Assembly: GCA_944323145.1 (NCBI GenBank)
Contig: CALURJ010000018.1
Location: 1 to 41,603, forward strand
From: Candidatus Gastranaerophilales bacterium
GTDB lineage: Bacteria; Cyanobacteriota; Vampirovibrionia; Gastranaerophilales; Gastranaerophilaceae
Direction of reading: 5' to 3'
DNA length: 41,603 nt
Below, in pieces: positions 8,866 through 17,992 of the stretch. Every line of letters starts with the position of its first letter. The stretch's first letter is position 1. The notes under the pieces are model-generated. The model was not told the DNA's origin and ran no database searches. It saw only the letters and a program-made list of their open reading frames with translations. The translations under genes and the position numbers were made by a program.

Positions 8866-9921
8866 ATGATAAACAGACGAAAATCAAAAGTAATAGAAAT
8901 AGGGAACGTAAAAATCGGCGGAGATAATCCTATCAGTGTTCAATCTATGTGCAACACCGATACAAGAGATATCAAAGCTACATTAGAACAGATTAACAAA
9001 ATGGCAGAAAGAGGATGCGAACTTGTCCGGCTTGCCGTTTTAAATAAAGATGCAGGAGAGGCAATAAAAGATATTGTAAAAAAATCTCCAATACCCGTTA
9101 TTGCGGATATACATTTTGATTACAAACTTGCAATCCAATGCATAAACAACGGGATTAACGCTCTGAGATTAAACCCCGGAAATATCGGCAAAAGAGAAAA
9201 TGTTGAAAAAGTTGTTTCTCTCGCCAAACAGCAGAATATTCCGATAAGAATTGGGGTTAATGCAGGTTCCTTAGAAAAAGACCTGCAAGATAAAAATATT
9301 CCGCTTTCAGAAAAAATGGTTCTCAGTGCAATCGGGCATATAAAAATTCTTGAAGACTTAGATTTCGATTTAATAAAGGTTTCCCTTAAATCTTCTGATG
9401 TTCTTACTACAATTGAAGCATACAGAAGTATTGCGGATAAAATCCCTTACCCTTTACATCTCGGCGTCACGGAAGCAGGAACTTTAAAAAGCGGATTAAT
9501 AAAATCTTCAGTCGGCCTCGGTACATTACTTGCTGAAGGTATTGGAGATACAATAAGAGTTTCTCTCACTGAAAATCCGGAAGAAGAAGTTACGGCCGGC
9601 TTTGAAATTCTAAAAAGCCTGGGGTTAAGACAAAGAGGCGTAAATTTTATCTCATGCCCTACTTGCGGAAGGACTCAGATAAACCTGATTGAACTTGCAA
9701 AAAAAGTTGAGGAGAAATTTAAAAATCTGGATAAGCCCATCACAATTGCGACAATGGGCTGTGCCGTAAACGGTCCCGGAGAAGCTAGACATGCAGATTT
9801 CGGAATTGCGGGCGGCGTCGGTGAAGGTATTATTTTCAAAAAAGGTGAAATTATTGCAAAAGTTCCTGAAAATCAGCTTCTTGAAAAGTTAGAAGAGATT
9901 ATAGTAAAATCATCTAAATAA
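8866..9921 (+). CDS. ispG: 4-hydroxy-3-methylbut-2-enyl diphosphate synthase
   Basis: Iron-sulfur enzyme of the MEP isoprenoid pathway that reduces MEcPP to HMBPP. The 351 residues match the compact bacterial form. Visible: the N-terminal RRKSKVIEIGNVKIGG and ISVQSMCNTDTRD, the TIM-barrel part with NPGNIG, and the three 4Fe-4S cysteines Cys264, Cys267 (SCPTCGRTQ) and Cys299 (GCAVNGPGEA). The start fits the family beginning NRRK. There is no ribosome site, and an extended -10 lies directly upstream, so the mRNA may be leaderless. It is divergent from the phosphoesterase gene. Confidence 0.96.
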   Translation: MINRRKSKVIEIGNVKIGGDNPISVQSMCNTDTRDIKATLEQINKMAERGCELVRLAVLNKDAGEAIKDIVKKSPIPVIADIHFDYKLAIQCINNGINALRLNPGNIGKRENVEKVVSLAKQQNIPIRIGVNAGSLEKDLQDKNIPLSEKMVLSAIGHIKILEDLDFDLIKVSLKSSDVLTTIEAYRSIADKIPYPLHLGVTEAGTLKSGLIKSSVGLGTLLAEGIGDTIRVSLTENPEEEVTAGFEILKSLGLRQRGVNFISCPTCGRTQINLIELAKKVEEKFKNLDKPITIATMGCAVNGPGEARHADFGIAGGVGEGIIFKKGEIIAKVPENQLLEKLEEIIVKSSK

Positions 9922-9958
9922 TATATGGAAGATTTTTTGTAAAGAAATTATAATATTT

Positions 9959-9986
9959 TTGTAACTGCTAAAAATCGTATTATAAT
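9959..9986 (+). promoter_or_regulatory. Promoter of the 10-15 kb rightward run
   Basis: TTGTAA (9959-9964), 16 bp, and a perfect TATAAT (9981-9986) predict a start near 9993, giving a short leader before the gene at 10011. Confidence 0.6.
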
Positions 9987-10010
9987 TTATTTATACAAAC
10001 AGAGGTGTAA

Positions 10011-10331
10011 ATGAAAAAATATTTATTAATTTTATGTTTAACAACTATGATAACATTGCCGGCATATGCTGAATTTACTGTTGAAGATTCAGTAGATGCT
10101 GATTATCTAAAAAATTACGGCTATTCTAATGCGACAATACACGCTGTTCAAAAAACAGTAGCAAAACACAACGGAGAGCCGCTGTCTGAAGAAGTAGAAA
10201 AAGAATACTACAACCAGCCGGTGGTAAAATATGTGCGACGCTTCTTTATGTATCTTGACCCGTCATTAGATGATCATTCGTTTATGAATGATAAGAGCCT
10301 CAATACTACAGTAAGATATGATGACCTGTAA
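10011..10331 (+). CDS. Exported hypothetical protein
   Basis: A 106-residue protein with a clear signal peptide (MKKYLLILCLTTMITLPAYA, cleavage before Glu21), so probably periplasmic. The mature part is polar and contains VRRFFMYLDPSLDD near its C-terminus; I do not recognise a family. GAGGTG lies ahead of the ATG. It overlaps the following exported TPR-like gene by 14 bp, which implies coupled translation and a shared envelope job. Confidence 0.75.
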   Translation: MKKYLLILCLTTMITLPAYAEFTVEDSVDADYLKNYGYSNATIHAVQKTVAKHNGEPLSEEVEKEYYNQPVVKYVRRFFMYLDPSLDDHSFMNDKSLNTTVRYDDL

Positions 10332-10977
10332 AAATATTATAGCTGCGGCACTTCTGTTTTTGATATTTAATACACTTACAATCCTACCATCTTCAGCCGA
10401 GCAGGGAAATGACAGGGAGTATTTTTCTGCTTCTTTAAATTATTCTAAACTTGACGCGAACAAAATTAGACAAGAAGCCCAACAAGATTTTTATCAATAT
10501 TTTAAAACAATAAATGAGGTGCAGAAAGAAAAATATCTCAATTCTGCGATGAACAAGTATTACATATTAACCAGAATTAACCCCGGAGATATTGATGCTT
10601 ACATAAGACTCGGAAAAATTTATGATGAAAAAAATATTTCAGAATTAGCTAAAACATGTTTTTATAAAGCTTTAAATATAAGTAAAGAAGCGACTTTGGC
10701 CAACTTCTATTTCGGAGATTACTATTATAAAAGAAATGACTACAAAAAGGCTTTGTACCACTACAAAATAGCTTATAATAACGGTGCAGCAAAAACATAT
10801 GATTTTAATTTAAAACTTGCAACAATCTACGAAAAATTAGCAGATCTTTCAAATGCCAAAAAGTTTTATGAAATATCATACAATATTAAAGCTGACTCTA
10901 AAATTAAAGAAAAAATACAGCTCTTGAATGAGCTAAATTATGATAAATCAGACTATTATCATAATATCAGGGAGTAG
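10318..10977 (+). CDS. Exported TPR-like repeat protein
   Basis: A 219-residue protein with a signal peptide (hydrophobic IIAAALLFLIFNTLTILPSSA, cleavage near residue 28) and tandem helical repeats of TPR type: residues about 70-105 (YILTRINPGDIDAYIRLGKIYDEKN), 106-140 and 141-175 show the spaced Ala, Tyr and Gly pattern. It likely acts as a periplasmic scaffold. Two adjacent ATG codons (10318 and 10321) are possible starts. It overlaps the previous gene by 14 bp, and the next gene starts 4 bp after its stop, so the three are one transcription unit. Confidence 0.78.
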   Translation: MMTCKNIIAAALLFLIFNTLTILPSSAEQGNDREYFSASLNYSKLDANKIRQEAQQDFYQYFKTINEVQKEKYLNSAMNKYYILTRINPGDIDAYIRLGKIYDEKNISELAKTCFYKALNISKEATLANFYFGDYYYKRNDYKKALYHYKIAYNNGAAKTYDFNLKLATIYEKLADLSNAKKFYEISYNIKADSKIKEKIQLLNELNYDKSDYYHNIRE

Positions 10978-10981
10978 GAAA

Positions 10982-12943
10982 ATGAATTTAAATAAAATTA
11001 TACTAGGCTTGGCATTTATATTTTTAACAAATTCTTTTGTTATGGCTGATGATATCAACCCGCTTTTAGTTGCCGGTTTTAAAAGTAAAAACAACAATGA
11101 ACAAACACAAAATATTCAACAGGAGCCAGTTAATCTTGATAATTCTACACTTTTAGTGGTTGATGAGGGAGAAAATTTGGCGCCGGTATTCAAAAAATAC
11201 CAACCAGGTAAAGATGAAGTTGTGTTCAGCTATACAAAAAATCTGATAAATTCAATTGATCCGACAGCAATTTCTAACAAAACAGGAAGCTACCTTCCAG
11301 GTGCAAGAGGTATAAATCAACTCGTCGTATATACTCCCAATTACGGTCCCAGAACTAATACAAATGAATACGGTGCAGAAGCAATTGTTGAAGGGAATAC
11401 AGTTACTGAATTATCAGGAGCCGATTCTCTTATTCCGCCTAACGGAATTGTTATAAGCGGACACGGACGTGCTAAAAATTGGATGAATTCAAGTATCAAA
11501 GTCGGCACAAAAATATATATAGATAAAGATACAAATATTATTTATACATATACCACATCAGAAAGTTATATTTTTGAATCGGAAAAGAAAATATCAGAAG
11601 CCGAACAGATGCTTAACTATTACAAAAACGTAAGCCCGGATTATAATTGGAAACTTCCAGGCAGCTATATTGCAGATGCAAAAAATTATTTAAAAAAAGC
11701 AAGAAAATCTCCCGAAGATGTCCAAAAATATTCAAAACTTGCTATTGAAGCAGCAAATGATGCTATTAAAAGTGTAGTTCCGTATAAAAGCGGAGAACTC
11801 AAGGGAGTTTGGCTCAGACCTACCGAAAAAAGCGAAGAAGCAATTGAAGACACTCTAAACAGAGTAAAAAAGGCCGGTATTGATACAATATTTCTGGAAA
11901 CCTACTTCCATGGAAAAACTATATTCCCGAGCAAAACAATGAAAGCCTACGGATTTACCCCCCAATATGAACAGTTTAAAGGTTTTGATCCGCTTGCTAT
12001 ATGGATAAAAGAAGCGCACAAACGTAATATCAAGGTTCATATCTGGTTTGAAACTTTCTATGTAGGTGCGCAAAATCCTAAAGACAACGCTCAAAGCATC
12101 CTCGGAATGAATCCTTCCTGGGGTAATAAGATAAAAAAAGATGCAAATTCTGTTGACCCCTCAAAATCAACATCAGAACATAACGGATACTTTTTAGACC
12201 CTGCAAATCCTTATGTACAGGATTTCTTGGCAAAACTGGTTGATGAAATAATAACAAATTACAAACCTGACGGAATTAATCTTGATTACATCAGATATCC
12301 TAATTGTGTATCCGGTTCGGAAGCTACAAGCTGGGGATATACAGATTATGCAAGAAATGAATTTAAAATGATTTTCGGGGTGGACCCTGTTGATATTGTA
12401 AAATCCGATCCGCTATGGCTTGAGTGGAACAATTACAGACGCCAGAAAATTACTGACATGGTAAAAAAAGTCGGAGAACTCGGAAGACGTAAGCACACAT
12501 ATATAAGCGCCGTAATTTTTCCGGACAGACAGGCAGCTTTGAACAATAAACTTCAGGATTGGAAAACATGGTCTACAAGAGGTTATTTGAACGGCTTTAC
12601 TCCATTGTTTTTAACATGCGATTCAAAAACTGCCAACAAAATGATGTCAGACGTTATTAACGCAAAATCTGCAAATACAGATCTCTATGCAGGTTTATTT
12701 GTCACATTTATGAGCGGAACAGATGAGGATTTGATAAGGTTAATCCATGAAGCAAGAAAAGTCGATGCCAAAGGGGTAATTTTATTTGACTATGCACATT
12801 TGAGCAACAAATATATAAACACCCTTTCAACAAGCGTATTTGCGACTCATTCACCATTTAAAAATACCTTCAGAATAGGTCAGCCGAGTCCGGAACTGCA
12901 GCCGGCATCAAAAAAAGGCTGGTGGGTTTTCGGTAAAGAATAG
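10982..12943 (+). CDS. Exported GHL10-family (DUF187) glycosyl hydrolase-like protein
   Basis: A 653-residue exported protein of the GHL10 family (E. coli DigH/YddW, B. subtilis YngK). Known DigH cleaves glycan strands of denuded peptidoglycan; this one may act on cell wall or another glycan. The start at 10982 is preferred: a GGAG-containing site precedes it and a signal peptide (IILGLAFIFLTNSFVMA) follows, whereas the longer frame begins 14 codons earlier inside the TPR gene. A polar N-terminal part of about 250 residues has no known domain. The TIM-barrel motifs follow: ELKGVWLRPT, IDTIFLETYFHG, VHIWFETFY, HNGYFLDPANPYV and DGINLDYIRYPN. It ends 55 bp before comEC. Confidence 0.85.
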   Translation: MNLNKIILGLAFIFLTNSFVMADDINPLLVAGFKSKNNNEQTQNIQQEPVNLDNSTLLVVDEGENLAPVFKKYQPGKDEVVFSYTKNLINSIDPTAISNKTGSYLPGARGINQLVVYTPNYGPRTNTNEYGAEAIVEGNTVTELSGADSLIPPNGIVISGHGRAKNWMNSSIKVGTKIYIDKDTNIIYTYTTSESYIFESEKKISEAEQMLNYYKNVSPDYNWKLPGSYIADAKNYLKKARKSPEDVQKYSKLAIEAANDAIKSVVPYKSGELKGVWLRPTEKSEEAIEDTLNRVKKAGIDTIFLETYFHGKTIFPSKTMKAYGFTPQYEQFKGFDPLAIWIKEAHKRNIKVHIWFETFYVGAQNPKDNAQSILGMNPSWGNKIKKDANSVDPSKSTSEHNGYFLDPANPYVQDFLAKLVDEIITNYKPDGINLDYIRYPNCVSGSEATSWGYTDYARNEFKMIFGVDPVDIVKSDPLWLEWNNYRRQKITDMVKKVGELGRRKHTYISAVIFPDRQAALNNKLQDWKTWSTRGYLNGFTPLFLTCDSKTANKMMSDVINAKSANTDLYAGLFVTFMSGTDEDLIRLIHEARKVDAKGVILFDYAHLSNKYINTLSTSVFATHSPFKNTFRIGQPSPELQPASKKGWWVFGKE

Positions 12944-12986
12944 GATTTATTTACATAACGTAATACCCTGACGTAATAATTTGTCA

Positions 12987-12992
12987 TATAAT
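12987..12992 (+). promoter_or_regulatory. -10 element abutting the comEC start
   Basis: A perfect TATAAT ends 6 nt before the GTG, with no ribosome site, consistent with a leaderless comEC transcript. Two direct copies of ACGTAATA (12958-12965 and 12971-12978) lie just upstream. Confidence 0.4.
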
Positions 12993-12998
12993 TAATCT

Positions 12999-15383
12999 GT
13001 GGACAGATTTGAGATAAATTCTATTCTTCAAAGCAAAAACGCGTTGATGTTTATTATCGCGTTGCTTTTTATGACTGGAATTCTTGCGTATTTTAATGAC
13101 TGTGGAATTTTATGCGCCATAATTTTAAGTTTTGCAAGTATATTTTTTATAGTAAAAAACTATGTTTCCTTCAAATATATTCTTTTCGGGATTTTAATAT
13201 TTTATCTGGGCTTTTTTAATGCATATTTCAGGGTGCATATAACAGACGAATTACTGCCTTTTACGCCGTCTGACGCAAAAATTCAGGGGCAGGTTGTATC
13301 AATTCCCGACAGCAGTTCTAAAGATAAAACAAAATTTTTCTTCAAAGTTTATGAATTAAACGAACAAAAAGTAAACGGCAAAACACTTGTTACACTAAGC
13401 AGAAATAACACCGGACAATGCAAAATCGGAAATAACTATGAGCTTTCAGGGAAATTAAGGAAGCCTTTTGCGTCAAGCAATCCGTCACAGTTTGATTACG
13501 GGAAATATCTAAGAAACTTTGATACTTATACGGTATTTTATTCGGATGATTTTAAACTTTTAAATACACCACCAAAAGTAAAATGGAAATTTTTACAAAA
13601 TCTGAATAATCTTCGTGACAGAATAATTAATGTTCATTCTCAGTATCTGAAAACTCCGAACCTTGAAATTTTAGGCGGAATAGTCTTCGGAGATGATGCT
13701 GTTTCTCCGCCGGAATACATAAAGGCCTCATTTATAAATTCAGGTTTGCTGCATATTCTTGCGGCATCAGGTATGAACGTTGCTTTTATATACGGTTTTT
13801 GGGTATTTTTCATGAGACGGATAAGGATGCCTTTTAAACTAACTGTAATTACAGGTATTGGAGTTGTAATAATTTATACAATGATGACGGGTCTCGGCGC
13901 ATCGGTTATTCGTGCAGCGTTAATGCTTTTATTTGTTTTGATAGGAAAACTTATTGACAGGGATGCACATAGTGTATCTCTGCTTGCATTTGTTGCAATG
14001 CTTATGCTTATTTACAATCCGGCATTTATAAATAATGTAGGATTTCAGCTTTCATTTATCGTTACGTTTGGGATATTAACAACTGCAAATGTAATTTTTG
14101 ACAGATACAAAAATATTCCAATACCTGATTGGCTGACGGGCGCAATATTAATTCCGGTTGTTGCACAAATTTGGGTTGCTCCGATACAGATGTTTTATTT
14201 TAATACTTTCAGCACATACTCGGTTTTTGCAAATATTTTAAGCATGCCGTTTTTGAGTGTGGTAAGTTTTGGCGGTTTTGTAAGTTCAATTATTGCAATG
14301 TTCAGTCCTTTTTCCGACAAAATCTGTATGGCTATGGATTTTATACTCAACTACTTTTTGACTGCACTTGTAGCTATTTCCAATTTCTTTGCGAACCTTA
14401 CAGGCTCAATGCTTACAACAACACACCCGGGGATATTACAAATAATCATTTATTATTCAATTGTACTAACTTTGACTCTCGGAATAAAAACAGGATTTTC
14501 AAAGAAATTGCTGACATCCTGCTTAATTTGCACTGCTTTGCTTGCGGTTTCACTTATTAATATTCCAAACAAAGATTTGGAAATAATTGCATTTGATGTC
14601 CAAAACGCTGACTGTTTTCTTATAAAAACACCGCAAAATAAATACTTCATAGTAGACACCGGCAGAGCCGGATACAAAGGCGGAAAATCACAGGCAAATT
14701 CAATCATAATAAAATACCTGAAAGACATGGGAATTAAAAATATTGAAGGTCTTATTATAACCCATTTTGATAACGACCACTCAGGCGGCGCAGTTGATAT
14801 TATGAAAAATCTCAGGGTAAAAAAGGTTTATATTAATTCTTATGACAACAAATCCATGACATCCGAAAATATTTATAAAACTATCAAAGAATTAAAAGTT
14901 CCCTCCCAAATTCCGGCAAACAACACTTCCATTTACAAGGAAAATGATTTGAACATACAAACTTATATATCCTCTATTGAGGAGGGTGATAATGAAAAAT
15001 CAATAATTTCTCTTGTAAGTTTCAAAGACTTTGATATGCTGTTTACCGGCGATGCAGGAGTTGACGCTTTTAACAATATAAAGACAAATATTCCACATAA
15101 AATAGAAATCTTGAAAGTCGGTCATCACGGCGGTTCGCATGTTGTTGACAGCAAAATGCTTGAACATTTAAACACAAAAGTTTCTATAATTTCAACGGGA
15201 ACGAATGTTTACGGACACCCGACAAAAGGAACGCTTGATATATTAAGGCATACGGATATTTTTAGAACAGACAGACATAATGCAATAAAGATAAACACAG
15301 ATGGTATGCATTATGATGTCTATATTTACAGACCCGAAAAGCATAAGTTTGAATTGTCTAAAAAATACGAAATAATTAAATAG
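12999..15383 (+). CDS. comEC: ComEC/Rec2-type DNA uptake channel
   Basis: A 794-residue inner-membrane channel that carries single-stranded DNA into the cytoplasm during natural transformation. Full three-part layout: N-terminal membrane and DUF4131-type soluble part (about 1-200), the polytopic Competence domain (about 215-490, with GDDAVSPPEYIKASFINSGLLHILAASGMNVAF split across it), and a C-terminal metallo-beta-lactamase domain with HFDNDHSGG (His589, Asp591, Asp593, His594) and GHHGGSH from His709. The start is GTG. Its stop TAG is directly adjacent to the stop of pyrF on the other strand. Pseudopilin genes and radA in the same window fit a transformation system, but that link is inferred. 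Confidence 0.93.
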   Translation: MDRFEINSILQSKNALMFIIALLFMTGILAYFNDCGILCAIILSFASIFFIVKNYVSFKYILFGILIFYLGFFNAYFRVHITDELLPFTPSDAKIQGQVVSIPDSSSKDKTKFFFKVYELNEQKVNGKTLVTLSRNNTGQCKIGNNYELSGKLRKPFASSNPSQFDYGKYLRNFDTYTVFYSDDFKLLNTPPKVKWKFLQNLNNLRDRIINVHSQYLKTPNLEILGGIVFGDDAVSPPEYIKASFINSGLLHILAASGMNVAFIYGFWVFFMRRIRMPFKLTVITGIGVVIIYTMMTGLGASVIRAALMLLFVLIGKLIDRDAHSVSLLAFVAMLMLIYNPAFINNVGFQLSFIVTFGILTTANVIFDRYKNIPIPDWLTGAILIPVVAQIWVAPIQMFYFNTFSTYSVFANILSMPFLSVVSFGGFVSSIIAMFSPFSDKICMAMDFILNYFLTALVAISNFFANLTGSMLTTTHPGILQIIIYYSIVLTLTLGIKTGFSKKLLTSCLICTALLAVSLINIPNKDLEIIAFDVQNADCFLIKTPQNKYFIVDTGRAGYKGGKSQANSIIIKYLKDMGIKNIEGLIITHFDNDHSGGAVDIMKNLRVKKVYINSYDNKSMTSENIYKTIKELKVPSQIPANNTSIYKENDLNIQTYISSIEEGDNEKSIISLVSFKDFDMLFTGDAGVDAFNNIKTNIPHKIEILKVGHHGGSHVVDSKMLEHLNTKVSIISTGTNVYGHPTKGTLDILRHTDIFRTDRHNAIKINTDGMHYDVYIYRPEKHKFELSKKYEIIK

Positions 15384-16151
15384 CTACCATGTATGGCAGA
15401 CTGATTTTTTATCCTCCAGAGCAGTTTCTATTTCATCAATTATTAAATTTGCAGCCACTATAGGATCATCTGCAGTTGTAATAGGTCTTCCGACAACCAT
15501 AAAGTCAACTCCGGACATAATTGCATCACGAGGGGTATCAACTCTTACCTGGTCATTTACTGAAGACCAGGTGGGTCTTGTTGCAGGACACAAGATAATA
15601 AAATCTTCACCAATTTCTTTTCTAATTCTTTTTGCCTCTTCAGCACTTGCGACAACTCCGTCAAGCCCTGTTTCTTTTGCAACTTTTGCAAGCTGAAGAA
15701 CAAAATCCTCAATATTTTTGTCTACACAGAGTTCTGTTGTCAAAGTTTTCTGCCCGAAACTTGATAATAAAGTAACTCCGAGAATTGTAGGCGGCTCAAT
15801 ACCCATTGATTTTGCAGCCGCACGCGAAGCTCTGACGACAGCCGATGTCATTTTTGATCCGCCTTGAATATGGACATTGAAAAAGTTAACATTATTTTTC
15901 ACAAGACTTATACAAGCTTTTTGCACTGTATGCGGGATATCATGAAACTTACAGTCATAATAACATTTTGCACCGTGCTCTTCCAAAAGTCTGAAAGCCT
16001 CAAATCCGTAATTAACAATTAAAGGCAGACCAACCTTGAAATAACCGACATAATCTTTTAATTCTTTTACCAGTTCTTCAGCTTCCTTTAAATTATCAAC
16101 ATCCAACGCTAAAATAATTCTGTCTTTTGCTGTCAAAGGTTTTTCAATCAT
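15384..16151 (-). CDS. pyrF: Orotidine 5'-phosphate decarboxylase
   Basis: Decarboxylates OMP to UMP, the last step of pyrimidine synthesis. The 255 residues carry the catalytic YYDCKFHDIPHTV motif with Asp66, Lys68 and Asp71, the early substrate motif LALDVDN, and the phosphate-binding VVGRPIT near the C-terminus. The start is ATG with only a weak GTGG upstream. Its stop codon abuts the comEC stop with no base between and no terminator visible, so transcripts from the two strands may run into each other. Confidence 0.95.
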   Translation of the reverse strand: MIEKPLTAKDRIILALDVDNLKEAEELVKELKDYVGYFKVGLPLIVNYGFEAFRLLEEHGAKCYYDCKFHDIPHTVQKACISLVKNNVNFFNVHIQGGSKMTSAVVRASRAAAKSMGIEPPTILGVTLLSSFGQKTLTTELCVDKNIEDFVLQLAKVAKETGLDGVVASAEEAKRIRKEIGEDFIILCPATRPTWSSVNDQVRVDTPRDAIMSGVDFMVVGRPITTADDPIVAANLIIDEIETALEDKKSVCHTW

Positions 16152-16185
16152 CGTAAATGAATATTACCACTATAGTAAAATAAAA

Positions 16186-16629
16186 TCAACCCTTAATCGG
16201 CTTAAGCTTATCTCCTAATCTCTGCATATACCTTTTACACTGCAAAATCCTGTCATAACCAAGCATTATACCGAGCATAAAATCCTGTTCCGGCGAAAGC
16301 TTATTTAAATGCTTGTCAAATGTTGACACGACTTTTATACAATCTTCATTCCCGAAAAATACATTTATTGATCTTTCTGAAACGTCATGAATTACGTATG
16401 GAATATTTTCTTTTTCAAGCCTGTATTTTATATAATCCTTGTTAGAGGTTCTTTCTGTTGTTAGGATTAAACTTCTCAAACCCTTTTTATATTCATAAAT
16501 ATGATGCATAAAAACTTTCAAGTCACTTATTGCATCTTTTGAGGGCGGTTTTATTCTTCCTTGAAAATTAACCGGTGACGAATTTTGCTTGTAATTATAA
16601 TAACTTAAACTAATCGGTTGAACTCTCAT
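16186..16629 (-). CDS. DUF2023-type protein with N-terminal FQG motif
   Basis: A 147-residue protein. Residues from about 35 on resemble DUF2023: VFMHHIYEYKKGLRSLIL, INVFFGNEDCIKVV, and a C-terminal LGYDRILQCKRYMQRL. The function of this family is unknown. The first 30 residues are an extra polar segment containing PVNFQG (residues 19-24). Similar F-x-G motifs (QTFTG, VAFTG) occur in the large membrane protein at 37743, which hints at a lineage-specific N-terminal tag; this is speculative. No ribosome site is visible. A perfect 8-bp-arm hairpin lies between it and rmuC. Confidence 0.65.
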   Translation of the reverse strand: MRVQPISLSYYNYKQNSSPVNFQGRIKPPSKDAISDLKVFMHHIYEYKKGLRSLILTTERTSNKDYIKYRLEKENIPYVIHDVSERSINVFFGNEDCIKVVSTFDKHLNKLSPEQDFMLGIMLGYDRILQCKRYMQRLGDKLKPIKG

Positions 16630-16635
16630 ATTACA

Positions 16636-16655
16636 AAGTTAGTCTAAACTAACTT
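16636..16655 (-). other. Hairpin between rmuC and the DUF2023 gene
   Basis: AAGTTAGT (16636-16643) and ACTAACTT (16648-16655) form a perfect 8-bp inverted repeat around CTAA. It overlaps the rmuC stop codon and ends 6 nt before the DUF2023 ATG. It lacks a T tract, so an mRNA stabilising, processing or operator role is as likely as termination. Confidence 0.5.
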
Positions 16656-17733
16656 AATTGTCAATAGTTATTTCCTCAGGCAGTTCAGGTAATTCTTTAG
16701 TATACACGCATCCCAACTTTTCCAATTTTGAAATCTGATTTATAATATTTCCTGTTCCGTTTAATTTTTTTAATGAATTATTCAAATTATCACGTATTTT
16801 TAAAAGTTCGCTTAACAAAGCCGCAAACTTATCGTGAACACTTGTACAAAGGCGTGCCATTTCAAGAACATTTTTGTTTTGTCTGTCTACAACATGGAAT
16901 GCGTTTATAATTTTTAATGCGGCAAGCAGAGTTGAAGGTGATACCGGCATTACTTTATTTTTCCAGGCGAAATCCCATAAAGCGCAGTCATCACAAAACA
17001 TCATTGAATAACAGCTTTCAATTGGTATAAACATCAATACGTAGTCCGGCGAGGCATCTTCAACAGAGTAATCTCTTTTAGCAAGTCCTGTAATATGAGC
17101 CTTTGTAGAATCTACAAACTGTCTTAAATGAATTTGTTTTTCATCTTCGGTTTCAGCATTCACAAAACCGTCCCAGGCTGCAAAAGAAGTCTTACTGTCT
17201 ATATAAATACATCTGCCCTCCGGAAGAAATACAGTTGCATCAGGTCTTCCTTCTGCAGTTCCCATTTGAATTTTGTACTCTTCTCCCTTTCTAAGCCCCG
17301 ATGCCTCGAGAACTCTTTCAAGAACAACTTCCCCCCAGCGTCCTGAGGCTCTGTTATCAAATTTCATCACATTCACAAGAGAATTTGCATCGTGAGAAAT
17401 TTTATTCCCTGTTTCAAGAAAACTTTTTATATTCATATCGAATTTTGTAAAATGTTCTGTTTCAGCTCTGAAATTCTGCTCGGTTCTTTTTTCAAAATCT
17501 TCAATTTTTTCTTTAAATCTTTTGAAAAACTCATCAAGCCTTTCCCTGCTCTGGTTTGATAATTCCGATGAGCTTTCTTTAAAAATTTTGTTTGCGGTAT
17601 TTTCAAAATATAATTTCATCTGCTCCAACAAAATATCCTGCGAAGCTTTGTTATTTTTATTTATAACTTTAAAAGGAATAAACACACATAAAGCGCCAAC
17701 TAAAAAACCGGCTAAAAATACTAAAATTTCCAT
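16654..17733 (-). CDS. rmuC: DNA recombination protein RmuC
   Basis: A 359-residue RmuC-family protein, thought to limit inversions and genome rearrangements by a nuclease-like action. One N-terminal membrane helix (residues about 3-22) is followed by a coiled-coil region (25-120), then the restriction-endonuclease-like core with GRWGEVVLERVLEASGL, GRPDATVFLPEGRCIYIDSK and PDYVLMFIPIES. Length is within the family range. GGGAG lies 9 nt before the ATG. It is followed after 24 bp by the DUF2023 gene, likely in the same transcript. Confidence 0.93.
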   Translation of the reverse strand: MEILVFLAGFLVGALCVFIPFKVINKNNKASQDILLEQMKLYFENTANKIFKESSSELSNQSRERLDEFFKRFKEKIEDFEKRTEQNFRAETEHFTKFDMNIKSFLETGNKISHDANSLVNVMKFDNRASGRWGEVVLERVLEASGLRKGEEYKIQMGTAEGRPDATVFLPEGRCIYIDSKTSFAAWDGFVNAETEDEKQIHLRQFVDSTKAHITGLAKRDYSVEDASPDYVLMFIPIESCYSMMFCDDCALWDFAWKNKVMPVSPSTLLAALKIINAFHVVDRQNKNVLEMARLCTSVHDKFAALLSELLKIRDNLNNSLKKLNGTGNIINQISKLEKLGCVYTKELPELPEEITIDN

Positions 17734-17804
17734 ACACTTAATCTCCCGTTAAGGAAATTATACCATAAAAAGATTAGTCCAAAAATATTAGAAGAATTCA
17801 AAAT

Positions 17805-17851
17805 CAACCATGCGGCCAAAACATGGAAAAACATGGTGTAGAGCATGGTTG
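17805..17851. repeat. Inverted repeat with four CATG sites
   Basis: CAACCATG (17805-17812) and CATGGTTG (17844-17851) are perfect 8-bp inverted arms. CATG occurs four times at 17809, 17822, 17832 and 17844, spaced 13, 10 and 12 bp, close to one helical turn. It lies in the 259-bp gap between rmuC and the response-regulator gene, about 105 bp before the putative -10. An array of protein-binding sites is plausible. Confidence 0.4.
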
Positions 17852-17934
17852 AGCTATTTTATCAATCTAAAGATGTAAGACAAATTCTCAAACCCACACC
17901 ACATTAATATCAATCGGGGCATGGATGAAAAACA

Positions 17935-17969
17935 CCCTCTAAAAGTTGTAGTATTTATAATGTAGAGGG
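17935..17969 (+). promoter_or_regulatory. Response-regulator promoter inside an inverted repeat
   Basis: TATAAT (17956-17961) is the likely -10. It is enclosed by CCCTCTA (17935-17941) and TAGAGGG (17963-17969), perfect 7-bp arms 28 bp apart centre to centre. No consensus -35 is present, which suggests activator dependence. Because the predicted start (about 17968) lies in the right arm, this is more likely a DNA operator than an RNA hairpin. Confidence 0.45.
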
Positions 17970-17992
17970 AAGATAAAAATAGGGAGATAACA

